This document shows positions 1-16,205 of a stretch of 64,000 bases of DNA, piece by piece. Source of the DNA: Crossaster papposus (Eukaryota > Echinodermata > Asteroidea > Velatida > Solasteridae). Made by a program: the position numbers and the translations under genes. A model generated the notes under the pieces. It saw only the letters and a list, made by a program, of their open reading frames with translations, was not told the DNA's origin and searched no databases. Position 1 is the stretch's first letter. Every line of letters begins with the position of its first letter. The stretch spans positions 18,923-82,922 of the forward strand of contig JBAIAA010001638.1 in the NCBI GenBank assembly GCA_037893245.1, in the 5' to 3' direction.

Positions 1-448
1 ACAAATCGACAATGATGGATGCTTTCAGCTGATGAAATTTTAAAGCAAGCATTTCATGAGGAACCGCGATAAATTGAAGCTTTGAAACTACTGTTAGCAA
101 AAAACATTTCTTTGTGATATCAGGAAAAAAACCAGAAATGTTGCATATTAAAATATGAGAATAGATGTATGCCATCAATAAGCCTTACTTACAAAACCTA
201 CCAAATAAAAAAAAAATTGTTTAATTTTTTTTTCTTTGTTTGATGCTCGTTAAAGGGAATTTGAACTCCTCATAAAAAACACCAAAATGACCAAATTATC
301 ACAAAATACTCTACTGGACTGTTAGGGAATGACGGGCTACTCTGAAGCATTCTGTAAAATCATGGCTCCTTTTAATAGTCAAAATAAATTATTTGGGGTA
401 TTCAGTTTACCATAATGCCTTTAAGATCGGTTGCTCTTTTAAAGTTAA

Positions 449-786
449 AGGTAGGATACACCATTGGTAATTGCTTGAATTATCAGGAATAGGTGGATTT
501 GGTGGGTTGTATTTTATAGTGAATAGCATTTAACTGACCTGTCCGAAGTTTTACAATCATGGATGCTGAGAAAAGCAAGAAAATGGCGTTCGTTTTTAAC
601 AAGCATAGGGCTGTAGTTCTTATGTTGTGATTTTGTTCAAATAAAATTCAATTTTTCGGCCCAATTGCAGGATATCTAGTGAAATAATTTTGCTGGATGC
701 CTACAATCATTATATTAATTCAAATAAGTAAGAATTGTTTTTATAATTCGGTATTAATTTTGTTTGATATCTGGTGTATCCTACCT
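449..786 (+). mobile_element. MITE family A, complete copy with TTAA target duplication
   Basis: A 338-bp non-coding element is bounded by perfect 14-bp terminal inverted repeats (AGGTAGGATACACC at the left, its complement at the right). It is flanked on both sides by TTAA (445-448 and 787-790). TTAA duplication is the hallmark of piggyBac-type transposition. The interior is shared with the copy at 9767-10145 (opposite orientation) and with partial copies at 28231-28440 and 54215-54345. No transposase is encoded, so this is a non-autonomous element. Confidence 0.85.
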
Positions 787-1231
787 TTAATAATTATCTG
801 TGTCCCAAAGGGGAAAAGGTTTATGCTGTTACAATGACTTGTGTGCTCGGACATGAATCAGTTAAGTAGGCCTGCCAGGTATATTTCACTTTCTGATCCT
901 TATGCACAGGCAAATGAGCAATAGCCAAAACACTGGCTTTATATAAACCAAACGCATACAACCACTGGCATTCAGCCTTGTGAACAGATTAAAATCAGTG
1001 GTTTGTATTTATGTCAGTGGTCTGGATCCTGTTTGAGTTGCAAAGGATTATAGGTGACTCGTGTCTGGTAGATTTATACATCCCTTTCTGGTATGCCCCC
1101 TTTCCCTGTGCTTAATTCAGTCTTATGTTTCCATGGCTGAACAACTCGAAATGTTCTGTTGTTGTGTGTTTGTTTGTTTTTTATTTTTCCTTCCTGCAAA
1201 CTGCTTTCTGGCTAGATTGACCTGAAATTAA

Positions 1232-1480
1232 GACGTTCGCGCCGGAGGATGCATATACACGCAAATTTTTCCCCAGATTCAAAACGGATGAGGCATAAAC
1301 AAGTCATGAGCATGGCTAACAATGTCTGTCAGCAGCGAGCAAGGCCGGAAATGCTTGGGTGTGCTTCCCGGTACCATCGGCCTGAACCCGCCTCGGATCG
1401 AGTCCGCCTCGGATCGAGTTTTGTTAAAAATAATCATGTGCCTCGGCTCGGTGATGTTAAAATCATCCCGGCGCAAACTG
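1232..1480. mobile_element. MITE family B, diverged copy
   Basis: A palindromic element of about 249 bp. The left end has GTTCGCGCCGG after a TTAA (1228-1231); the right end has the complementary CCGGCGCAAACT. The interior matches the five other copies (8588, 20927, 26960, 39670, 62832). Motifs shared with those copies include one around CCTCGGATCGAGT and one around AAAACGGATGA. An internal 14-bp stretch, GCCTCGGATCGAGT, is duplicated at about 1391-1420. The right-hand TTAA has decayed. Confidence 0.75.
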
Positions 1481-2874
1481 AATAACAATGACAGTGGTAT
1501 AAGAAACAAACAAAACGGGCATACGGGGTGAAGCACAAAGGAGGGATAAATAGAGGACAGTCCAATGTTCAAGCGAAGGGCAATAGATAAATGTTTCCTT
1601 GGGTGTGTGAACATTCATAGTTGAAATGGATTCAGCACTCTTAAGGTTAAAGACATTGTTGACGTGCACATGTACATTAATGTAGGTGTACAAACCCTTG
1701 AACCAATTAAGCAGGAAATTTTCCTCAACAAGTTTATATGCCAAGCAGAAATCAGCAGAGAACCAGTTGCAAGCAATAATCCACTGACTATTTAACTGGT
1801 AACCTGCTGCGAAAAGCATAAAATGTTGGCACAGTGATCAGCTTTGGATTTTCTCGGCACATGTTCAACACCTTACATTCCGTCCTAAAAACGGCACAGA
1901 TTCCTGAAGGATGAAACACGATCCTGACTGTGTGAGATGCGGACAGAGGGTAACATTGTCAAATTGTCCATTTTACCCTCCGCAACAGTAAGATCTACAG
2001 GCCCAAGCTTCTAGCGGAGGATTTAACACCGTGAACTTTGACAATCGCGTACGGTAACTTTTTGACAATATTAAGTCCAATGCGAACGCGGCTTTAGTCA
2101 ATCTTTGCACTTTACACTCGGCCAAATTAACCCCAGAGTGAGGGAGAGAGTGAGTCTCCTTTCTTGAATTTGATATTAGGCTTGAGTGGCTGGCTGGGAA
2201 CAGAAGACCTTCCCGGAATGGGCCGTTTGAATTGAGATTAGTAGTTACAAGTGCTCACATGCGAGGCGATCCAAAGCGATCCGATTTGATTCCAACTCTC
2301 ATCATGCATTTGAAATGCATTACACAGAGAAGTGGCCTTTTTACGTAGGTGGCAAAGCACATTTAAGAAAGACATGGATGATGAGTTAATGTGTGGTTTT
2401 GATTAAATGCCATAGAAAAAGGTTTCACCACCCCACCCCCAACACGTTTTTGCAAGATATATGATTCTGCATTTGAAATTAAATAAACCTCTTCACTTTG
2501 GCTCAATTTCATTTTAGCTAAAAACATGGGAGCTAATTCAATTTTGAACCATAAAATATAAATTCAATAAGGTCTAGAAAAAATAAAGTGTATATTACTT
2601 CAAAACATGTTTTCAAATGGTACAGTTCCAGCCAGTCATATTTGGGCGTACAAAAGTATAAAATAATGCAATCAAATCTCTTATTTTGCTTTTAAAACTT
2701 TAAGCTATTAACAGTTTGTGTGCCTAATTTTTGTTCAGTCAGGTAAAACATTGACAGTGTACATTGTTAGTAGATTGTGGCAGTTTTTTCGTTTTCACAA
2801 AAATATGTAGTTTAACGATCGTTTTGAGATAATTTCTGTAAATTTTCTCTCCTTTTTTTTTTTCTTCTCCTTGA

Positions 2875-5849
<2,975 letters not shown>

Positions 5850-6110
5850 CATATATCATGTTATATCTGTACATAATATAAATATATATACATACGTATG
5901 AAATACATAACAAATATTTGTTTTTTCCTCACAATAGTTATAAGTATTATTAAATCCAGGTGCATATATATGGTCACCGTTTATTGAAACAGAGGATTCG
6001 GTTTTGTTTTTTTAAATGTTAAAATGTGTGCAAGCAGCAGGATTTTCAAAACATTGCGATGGAACATTTCTGTATAAGGAAAGCGGATCGTATGTAAACC
6101 TCTGTTGATA

Positions 6111-6541
6111 TATATGACCTGTCATCACAAAATGAGCGTAAAGTCGCACGGAGTGATTTCCCAGTACGGCCAGTCAAAGTCAAAATTTGAAGGGGTGGTC
6201 GATTTTGAGATTATATGGTTTGTTTAAAGACTAAATCCCCAACAATCAATTCCCAATTTTTCAGGACGATCAGATAAAAACAAAATTAGTTTTTGAGACA
6301 ATTTTGACTATGCCTTTCTATGCCTTTCACACAATTTCTCGCAAGAAATGCCCGTTTTCTCATAATCTCTGTATTAAGACTCTAGACTAAAAAAGAAAAA
6401 TTAAAAAAAATATTGAGTATCAAACCTCCAAGTGTTAAATATACTATGGAAAGCTCTGTTTCCACAGAATTTAGAAATACCCATATCTCAATTTTTGATT
6501 TTGCCGACTTTACGCTCTTTTTGTGATGACAGGTCACATAT
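6111..6541. mobile_element. Inverted-repeat element (family C, TATATGACC ends)
   Basis: A 431-bp element whose ends are long inverted repeats. The left arm begins TATATGACCTGTCATCACAA and continues GAGCGTAAAGTCG. The right arm reads CGACTTTACGCTC and then TTGTGATGACAGGTCACATA. The inner sequence is also partly complementary. It carries no open frame, so it is probably a non-autonomous DNA transposon with TA-rich ends. The palindrome at 48659-48818 has similar outermost bases (TATGTGACC...GTCACATA) and may belong to the same superfamily. Confidence 0.7.
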
Positions 6542-8587
6542 AAGTGAAAGTTCAAAAAGTATTGTAAAAGTTGGCAGGTAAATGACACCTTAACACTTTC
6601 CTCCCTGAAATGTCCACTGCCTGTGCTTTTAAAGAAAGCATTTGGACCGAGTACAAGGGTTGCAGCTTCGTGTAAAAGTGCATGGGAAAACTGATGTTCA
6701 AAGTTTGTTTCTTGCTAGCTTTCAGATGCACAGGAATATTTAGCTTACTACATATTCTGCTCAGCAGCGGTCCATTAAACTGGATCTGAGAGCTCTTGGT
6801 CTAAGCCCTACCCTGGGGGAAACGGGTTTCCCACCCCCATGACACCCATCACGTGTATAGGAAAGGTTGGTGGGTCGTTTGGGGGCTTAATGAGTTCACT
6901 CTTTCGATTGTTACACTCTTTCGATTGGTACACTCACTGTAAACCTTTATGCAAATATGGAATCACAACTCCCACTCACCATTTTTTAATGTCTCATCAA
7001 CTTAAAAAAAAATGGTGCTCAACTCGTAATACAAGTCATCCCGACGCGATTGACTTGATTGATCAGGACCCACAATAAGTGTTTGGCAGGTTCAACTCCC
7101 GTGATCATATACATGTCAATGTGGATTCTAACATTTTTCTTAAAAAAAAAAATAATAATTAAGATAGATATTTATTGTACACAATAAATTGAAACATATA
7201 ACAACTATTTATATAGCTGTTCTTAAAAGCAATCTATACATGTAAATTACGTGAATGTATTGTACCAAGCACTGTCATACATCAGTTTTGTGGAATTTTT
7301 TATTATTTTTTTTCTCCAACGTTTGATGTTTTCCCATTTGTGTGGTTCCCAGGTCTCCGTCAAACGTAAATTGTACTAGCCAGTAAAAATGTGCAGCATT
7401 TCCTTTGGGCTACTGGGAATTTTTGAGCTAAATTGTACTGCCACGAGGCAGCGCACGATTCCCACAACGATGGTACCATTAGAGTAGATTGCTGTCCGGA
7501 GTTTAGATTTGCTCATTCAAGTCACCGGCAAGATTCCATAGAGGCTTCATTGAGCACTTAGTGTTGACTGAAAAATAGAGGTGGCAGTTATAATGCAATC
7601 TTAGGCTTTCTACAAATGGGGTTTCTGCCGTCAAATTGGACTAAGTATTGTATTCTGTGGAAAGCTCAAAATGTTAAGATGTTAACATGCTTCTGAAGGA
7701 ACCTTGAAGATTTGCCTGAAGATTTCCAAGCCAAGTGTCCTTGAGAGGATTGGAGAAGGAAATAAAGATTAAAACCAGTAAAATGTGACTTTAGTTTTAT
7801 CAAATTTTGGGAAGACAAGAAATGCACCACTGTCCTTAATTTCTTCCTTGACAATTGAGCTGGGAATTAAGACAAAGTAGCGAGGTCAAGGGGGGAGAAA
7901 TCAAAGGGAGGACGCAGACAGTGAATCTACAAAACTATATGCCACTTTTTAGATTAGATTTAAAATTCCACCACTCTCGTATAGCGTGGTCCAAACGACC
8001 AAAATGTAAAAGGTCACAGAGCATTTGTGTGCAAGCCATTTATTTAACAGCCGTGCCCCACTGCTTATTCCTGAACAACACGGCATGTTCCGGAACAACA
8101 CGCCATGTTCTGAGGAATTTTTATAATGCAACAAACATGTCTTCTTCCCCTCTAACAAAAAAACATTAACAATTTCTCCATGATTTTTAGTGCTGCCTGG
8201 AGATGCAAAAGCATTAGTCTGTCTAGTGGAATAAATGTATCAATATTTTTGTCCCACTTGATAAGTGCCTGCTAGTAACCAGCGGCAAGCATTGTGTAAA
8301 TCATTCTTAGGGAGAACATTGCTCAATCTGGCAGTCTGCCAACTCAGGAGGGCACAAACTTCACAGAGCAAATTATTTGTCTACATTTGAAGACAAGTAG
8401 GCGCCGGCTTTGGGATGGTACGTTGTGATGTCAACAGAATCGTACGTCAGTACCTGATGTTTTCACAACATTTGGATTCTAGTGATTGTTACTACAAGAG
8501 GTTAACTTGAGGGGGTGGGGGGGGGGTGACTAGATTACCGTGTCAGGCTTCAACCCTACAACCTCGAAAGGCGCCTTTTTGTTTTAA

Positions 8588-8785
8588 CCAGTCCACGCCG
8601 GGATTATTTTGACATTGACCGGGCCCAGGCGCGAGATTGTTTTTCACGAACCTCAATCCAAAGCGGGTTCAGTCCGGCATCTGTGGGTAGCACACCCTGA
8701 TATTTCCGGCCTCACTCTCTGGTTGCTGGTACACATTTTGTGACGTGTTTATCCGTCATTCTAGTTTTTAGATAACCACGCGTAC
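8588..8785. mobile_element. MITE family B copy
   Basis: It starts with CCAGTCCACGCCGGGATT directly after a TTAA (8584-8587). It continues with the family interior: a GCGGGTTCAG segment, a GCACACCCTGATATTTCC segment, and GACGTGTTTATCCGTCAT. The right end has decayed around ACCACGCG. Confidence 0.7.
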
Positions 8786-9766
8786 TCTTTTGGTTGTCAA
8801 GCTTTTGTTTTTGCCTTTATTGGGTAAAAGGGGATATAAATTTTAGAGGAAGTATATTTGTGGCCACCAAGAAAAATGTAGAGGTGCAAGATGATTTATT
8901 TAAAAATATATAGCTAATATATATTAAATCATTCACGTTTTTATGCAGAAGCTAATTTGTAGATAAAAGTGTTTTACAATCTTGTATTGATACTGTATTT
9001 ATGTACTGCCCCTTAAAACAAAATGAGCTAGAGTGAGGGAGATATGTTTTAAAAATTGTTTGGAAATTTGCCAGTTTCATACATACTGCTCAATTCATCA
9101 AAACAATAAATTATACAGCAAAATCGTCAATAAAGCGTGTCTGAAAATCCTGTAATACTGAAGTATTATTTTTTTTCAATAACAAAACTCGTTCAGTGAT
9201 CATTTATCGTTCCACTTGTCTTGTTATGCAAGTGTGCTTACACGTCAGGTGAGATATATTGTTTTTTGTGCAGCGTATTTGATACGAGACATCAATTTCA
9301 TTTCAGATGTCTAAACTTGAAAGGCACAAGTATCATTTATATCTGAAGTGATGTGGACCTGTATGTATTCAGCTTTTTTAAAATTCAACTTGGCATAAAT
9401 AACGATGTGGTCCAAACTATTCAACCCCAGTCCGTGGGCTCTGGGGCCCTCCTGTGAGTGCGCTGTTCAACTTGCAACTGTACTTTCTTGATTCTCGTAT
9501 ATCAGTGGGATTGCTTTGTCTATTTGCTGACTCTATTCACTCAGAATATCATATCTATGGACTCCACAACTCTGTCTTTCTTTCCGCTGAGGAAGTACCT
9601 GTGAACGAAGCACGCAGTTCTATACGAAAAAAATGTTTGTTTGTTTTTTGGGTTTTTGTATAAGCTGAATAGAGTGCAGATTTTCAAATACATGTACATT
9701 TTAATCAAGATTTAAAAAAAAAATTAACAATTGACCTAAATATTAAAATCAGTAAAGAGCTGTTAA

Positions 9767-10145
9767 AGGTAGTATACACCATTTGCAGATATCGAAACAA
9801 TTTACTACCGAATTATTAAGAAATATCTTACTTATTTAAAAGTAAATAATGATTGTAGGCATCCAGCAAAATAAGGGCCCTAGATATCCTGTAATTGTTC
9901 CAAAAAATTGAATGGTATAAACCAAAATTCATTCTCGCCGTCCGGCGAGCGCGAAAAAACAAAGATAACATAAGAATAACTGCTCGACTCCGGTGGAAAA
10001 CAAACGCTGTTTTTCGTGCTTTTCTCGGCATCCATGAATGTAAAAATTCGGACAGGTCAGTTAAACGATATTTACTATAAAATACAACCCCCCAAATCCA
10101 CCCATTCCTGATAATTCAACAAATTACCAATGGTGTATACTACCT
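9767..10145 (-). mobile_element. MITE family A, complete copy in reverse orientation
   Basis: A 379-bp element with terminal inverted repeats AGGTAGTATACACCATT and its complement. It is flanked by TTAA at 9763-9766 and 10146-10149. The interior is the reverse complement of the element at 449-786, including the segment around GGACAGGTCAGTTAAA. It has no coding capacity. Confidence 0.85.
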
Positions 10146-11549
10146 TTAAGTGACAAAAATTTCTCAAATGAATCAAGCTAATAGAAATACTGGTTTCTTA
10201 TCTTTTTGCTAAAAATAATCGAGCGGATAAATTAAAATCGTAAACAAATACAAGCAAATAATATTTGCCAAAATATTTATCCATGACCTTATTTTATTTA
10301 AATTGTTTATGTTTTCAGAACCATTTAAGTTTTTTATTTCTCCAGTTTTGTACCTGACATTTGTGTTTAGTTTCTAGTCCTTTCACACAACCACAAATAT
10401 CTTTGTATTGACTTTCGTTTATAGTTTTGTAGCTTTAGTAATTATTTGTGCATTGCAATAAATACCAGTAACCATCTTTTTTATCTTCACCATAAAAAAA
10501 AGGATGAGACTGTGCCTCATAGGACTTACTTGCTTTAAATACCTTAAAAGGAAACCAAGCATTGCTAAGATTTGTATTTATGTAAGTGTACATGCACAGG
10601 TTGAAACCTGTCAAAATAAGTTGGTGATGTAATAATAAGTTGGTGATGTAATCCTTACAAATAAGAAATGGAAGAGAGTTGTACATTTCCGAGAAAAAAA
10701 ATTGTTCTGTTCTAGATACAGTGCAATGTGATGTACAACATACTTTTTGGTGTTTAGTTTTGGGGTTTGGTTATGAAATTCAATTCTTTATTTTAATGCA
10801 ACCGTGCAGTTCCAACATAAAAAACTTTATTTTATTGTCCGCAAATTTGCCTAAAACTGCATAAACCAGCCTTTTAAAACCAGTACCCTGACTATGGCTA
10901 AATTTTAACAGCAGGAAAAACAGAGAAAGTCTAAAATATTTGTGATGGAAATTACCAATGTCTGTCTTGTATTGTATATATTGACAGAGTTTGCAAATAA
11001 TACTATATTGATTCTCCATTTTTGTTTTGTTATTTAAAGTAGTTCATAATAGCCTTCTCTCATCTTTGAACAAATGTCTTTCTATTTAAAGCATAAACTA
11101 TACAAAAAGTAATAACTGTGTAGAGGATTTGTGCCAAATAATCTTTGATTTTTGAGTTTGGTCTTGTCAATGTAATTCCCTCTGTACAAAACTCGGTGTT
11201 TTCTAATAACAACACAAGTATTACTGACAACGGAATAGTCTTAGTTTGTTAGTTTTGTTCTTAAACAAATTCCCCCCCCCCCCCCCAACAAGGATTTATT
11301 AAATCACTTTATTTCAGTTGAGGCATTGTTATAATAAATTAGAAATCATATAATAAATGAGAAATCAGTGATATATATTGATAATAATTTGTGCGAATCC
11401 CAAATGTAATCAATCAATCAATGTCAATGTCTCATTCAATGTTTTATTGGTTGGGTAATTAGGGGGTATGCCTAGTTGGACCTAAGTTATTAGTAAGTGC
11501 CAGTTTCATGTTAATCCAGGAGGTGGTTACTCTGTTAATCAGAAGGCTA

Positions 11550-11606
11550 CCCCCCCCCCCCCCCCCCCCCCCCCAACACTACCCCCCCCCCCCCCCCCCC
11601 CCCCCC
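11550..11606. repeat. Paired poly-C tracts upstream of WDR11
   Basis: Two runs of 25 C (11550-11574 and 11582-11606) are separated by AACACTA. A third run of 16 C lies at 11271-11286. The paired runs sit about 225 bp upstream of the WDR11 start codon. Such tracts can form i-motif or G-quadruplex structures, but their length may also be affected by sequencing error. Confidence 0.8.
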
Positions 11607-11829
11607 AACAAAAAATATATATAATTATCTCGGCCCCACTATTATGGCAGCCCCGCCCACTAATGGTAATAAGTCGTGCACCCTGTCGTCAGCTGCGTAT
11701 TGGAGTGAATGGTACGTGTGAGGTGAACCGACTGTGCAAATTTATGTTGGTGAGATTGAGAATTTGATGGTTCTTTTTATCGCGGAATGATTCGATTTCA
11801 GGCTGTAGAAACGGGTATTATATACCAGC

Positions 11830-14800
11830 ATGAACATCTTTCCGAGGACAATAACTGGTGCTTTACATGGCCAAAATAAAAGTACATGTGACTGGTGAGT
11901 TTTAACGTCGTTTCTTTCTTTCGGTAATTTGTAAATTGTGAACAGACTGATGCCACACCGCGTGACTGGCAAGTTGGTTGAAAACCTTGCTCTTGCTTTG
12001 CCTTTGCTATCCGCGCGCATATGTCAGAGGAATTGTAGTGTTGCAATTATACTGAATGCATTCTATAATCTCTTAGCTTTTCCTATAAAAGTGGTAGTAA
12101 TTTTTTAATCTTGCCATACATTTTTTGAGAATTTTGGCATTTTTTCATCAGTCGAATTAACCATGGAGGAATATTCCTCCATGGTCGAACCATGGTGACG
12201 GTCGAACTGCACCGCACCGTGCAAATTTTAATGGCAACCGCCATAATTTAAATGTCATTTTATGTTATGTCAAGATTGTGTCCCCAACCTCACATACCAT
12301 CAAGATTGTATACGAATGTTTCGTGTAATGTTTTGATATATTTATCTCCTTTTTAACTACGAAAGGCCTCCTATTTTATATTTAACCAATAAAAAGCCTT
12401 GAAACGGGTGGAATTCCTTATCGACGCATTGGAGTTGTTTTGGCACCAGGATGCACCAGTGTGACATAATGAGCTACGTTGTTCACTAGTTGGCCAATTT
12501 GTATAATTTATGTTGGCTGAATTCTGATAAAGTGATAGTTATATTTGATGGTGTACTGGGGCTTAATGTTAACAACATGTTTAGAAAGTAAAATCGGTAA
12601 TTTGCGGAAATTTGCCCTTTAACTTAAACAGCCGGCTCTTTCACAAATTGATAGTTTTCACTAACTTAAGTTGTTTATTGTAACACTTAATTTCATGCAT
12701 TCATCATATTTTTATTGTCCTATTTTTTCAGGGGTTGGCAGTCATTGGTAGCGTATGGGTGTCATACGTCTGTAGTGGTGATTGACACGAAAGCTGTCCA
12801 GGTGAGGACAACGTACTTAGCAAAAAACTGCCTTTTAATTGTCAGGACAAATCTTTGAAAGAATGTAGTATTCTGCCGTCACTTCTTTGTTGGTGTGCAA
12901 AAAGTATTTTCTAAGAAAACTGGAAATGTTTCTCAGTACCAGATTGATATTTTTTTTAAAAATATTTGCAATGACTGACAATAATTGAGATAATTATGTT
13001 GAAAAAAAAGTGCTGTCGGGATTTTCTTTCCCAAATCTCGAAATTGTCCAATGCTCAACAAGTATCTCATCCTCCGATAGACAGTATTTTTCTTTCTTGG
13101 CGACTTAAAAATTTAGGTCATTCAGACACTTGAGAAGCACAAAAGCAACATTGTGAAGGTGAAATGGGCCCGCGAGAACTACCACCACACCATCGACGCT
13201 CCCTACATGCTAAGACTTGCCTCGGCTGATGCTGGAGGTCAGATTATTGTCTGGGATGTCAAAGATGCTTCAGAGAGAGCTAGCTTCAGCGAAGGAAGCA
13301 AGCCAGTCTTAGGTAACGTCAGCTAACGTTCTTTAAAAATTTGAATGACAAAAGTGAAGCAGGAATGTGTAAATAAGACATTGTCTGTGATTTGTAAGAA
13401 AGTAGTTGGAAATTACTGATCCAGGGATGTTGATGATCTGACTGATTTAAGTACCTCCCAGTGTGAAGTGGAGGCAAGCTATGAAAACAAATTGAATGGA
13501 ATTTTGTTTAAGTCGTACAACTGTCTCAGGATGCTATACATGTATGTATATATTTTCCTTTTCGTGGTTGTCTTTAACATGTCTTTCTCCCCATTTGTCC
13601 TAAGATTTGGAGTGGTTATCAACCCAAGATGCTTCCCATGATCTCCTGGTTGCCCTACATCCTCCCTACTCTATCGTTCTTTGGAATGCCGACACTGGCA
13701 TTAAGTTGTGGAAGAAGACGTTTACTGATAACATCGTCTCAATGACCTTTGACCCATTTGACTCCTCAAATCTTGCATGTAAGAAAATCTTTTAAGGCAA
13801 TTTTATATTAAGTTTGTAATTCCTAAGTTATTTTAATTTTTTTTATAGTTTTCATATAACCTGGTGCCAATTTGACGTGTCTACCTCAAAACAGATGGTA
13901 ACATTTATTTACTCATGTAGGTTTATATCGTTACATCAGATTTTAAAATTAAATTCCGCCTATGACGTTCGCATGCTTTTGGTTGTGCTTTAATACCCAT
14001 TTTCTTCTCCATTAGTGCTTGGCAACGATTGCATCTTATTCGTTAATGACTTCAGCATCAATAAATCGCCTTCCAGCAACGGTCGTAAGTTCTACATCAC
14101 CACGCCGGGTAACAGTGGTCCCAGTCCCTCTACGAGCAGCACTAACCTATCGGGTGGGGCGGACAAGAAGATTGGACACCGGTTTAGAAGGGTCCGTCTC
14201 TTGGTTGGAGACAATAAACCCAGGTACTCGTTTCTATGAAGAATTCAATCTTTGTAGTAGACTCTTGGTGTCTAAAAAAAAATTAAAACTTTTTGTCCCT
14301 TTAAAATCACTTACTGAATATTTCTTGCTGTCTTTCTAGAAGCTCTCAGCTGGGCGTGGAAGACGTAGACAACATCACTCTTAACGAGTGTCTCCAGATG
14401 AGCTACCTCCAGTCAAGGAGACAGCATCTCCTTCTAGTCTACCCTCGCGAGATTCTCATCTTAGATCTAGACATCTATCAGACAGTGGGGATGATCCCCA
14501 TGGAACGTAGTGGCAGCCCATTCCAACAGGTCTATCCTTGCAAGTAAGTGTTTCGACAGGATGACAGAATGTCATTTCTTAGATTTAAAGATCTATTATA
14601 GACTGGGGACGATCACCTTGGATCATAGCGGCATTGCGTCAACTGAAAAATCTGTCTACCTTCAGAAATTTGGGCTTCTATTTTTGCGGTCGGACATCCG
14701 TGAACCTCGTTTATTTGCCTCATAGTTTATGTAGTTTATTGTGAAGGAAAAAATTGGAAGTTATATGTATATTGTATATTGCTATTGATGGGCTGCCCCT

Positions 14801-16173
14801 TTGTGACGTCATGCCGACTTAGAGAAGTAAATAATTTGTATAATTATATCGAGCAAAACTACCTGAAAAATTGTCCAGGAACACATAAATTATTAATTTT
14901 TGGTTTTTGTTTTCACTTGAGGCAACGTGACGTTCTACTTTGTCTTCATGAGAACGGGAGCATTAGTGTTAGAGTACGTCGTCGTCCGCGATCTACTAGC
15001 CCAAACACGGCAACACCTGTCGATCAAATTGGTAACTTTGTTGGACTAACAGGTACTAATACACTAACCTTATATACTAACCAGATATACTAACCCCATG
15101 AATTCAAAATACATCTAGATATATCTGTGTTGAACACTTTTAAAGTTAAGCATTTGCTGCTTGGGCATTTGCAGCTTTTTTATAATGTGCTCACTGAGAT
15201 CTCTGCCTCATTTTCTGTAATTCCCCACTCCAGGTGGCGACTCTCTTTCTCATGACCCCCACGACGTCATCTACGACCTTCGGTGTCAATCCGACCCGCT
15301 CCGTGTCACCAAACACATGCGAGCATTCGGTCTGGCTTGCTGTATGTCCACCGAGCGTCAGGTGGGTCTACTCATGAGCGACGGGCGACTGTTGATCTGG
15401 TCACTCATGACGGTCAATCATGTCCCGAGCAGCACCACTAACGTCCACACCCAGATGGTGCTGTCACCATTGTACTCCCCCGGGGTCGTCCCTGGGGTCA
15501 CCAACAGCGACTTTGAGTTTCTGCCCCCGCTGGCCAATGGGGGCAGACAGGTATTGCCCCACCCAAAGGTAAATATCAGGGCGTTTGTCAGGGTGTTTGT
15601 CTGATATTTGCAGGTTTTGTACTTACTTTGGATAGAATGTTGTATTCTGCCGCTATTTTTGTCATCTTAGATCATCTCAATGAATATCAATAGCTACAAC
15701 AATGTTGAAAAGCCGTGATACCAGCACTAAGAAACATTTTCAATTTTGTCCGAAAATGTTGTGGACTCTGCATATACTTTGTGCACAACCGCTGTGGCGT
15801 CAAAATGCTGCATTGTTTCCTATGCTTCTAAAGTATGATTAAATAATAAATGTGCTAAATGGAACCCTCTTATTCTTCTTAAAAACAGCACACAAAATGT
15901 CTAGCTATTGTAATCTGTTAGGTTTCAGTCTGTTCAATATTTAACACTAATAAAAGAGAATATATTATTTTGACTTTCCATTGTATTGAGAAATTTTTTT
16001 TTCTAAATTTGGGAACCAGTCTTAACCCATAATCGGCTTCACATCACTCGACGTACTTATTACGTTCATGCAGTATTTTCCAAATATAAATATTTTAAAT
16101 TATACAGGTGTCGTTAAGCGACTTGATCTGTCAGACGGACATTACAGGCAACGCTAACAGCACCCAGCAGCAG

Positions 16174-16205
<32 letters not shown>

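Larger units (their letters stand above)
5850..11829. other. Intergenic region between STK32 and WDR11
   Basis: About 6 kb without a recognisable exon. It presumably starts with the STK32 3' UTR; an ATTAAA at 5948 and an AATAAA at 7183 are candidate polyadenylation signals. It ends with the WDR11 5' flank. It contains the inverted-repeat element at 6111-6541, MITE-B at 8588-8785, MITE-A at 9767-10145, C-homopolymer tracts at 11271-11286 and 11550-11606, and an imperfect 19-bp duplication near 10617-10655. Open frames here are short and lack splice sites or protein character. Confidence 0.6.

Noticed and set aside
1249-1819. Overlapping short frames on both strands
   Set aside because: They fall on or next to a palindromic MITE, which produces mirrored open frames on both strands.
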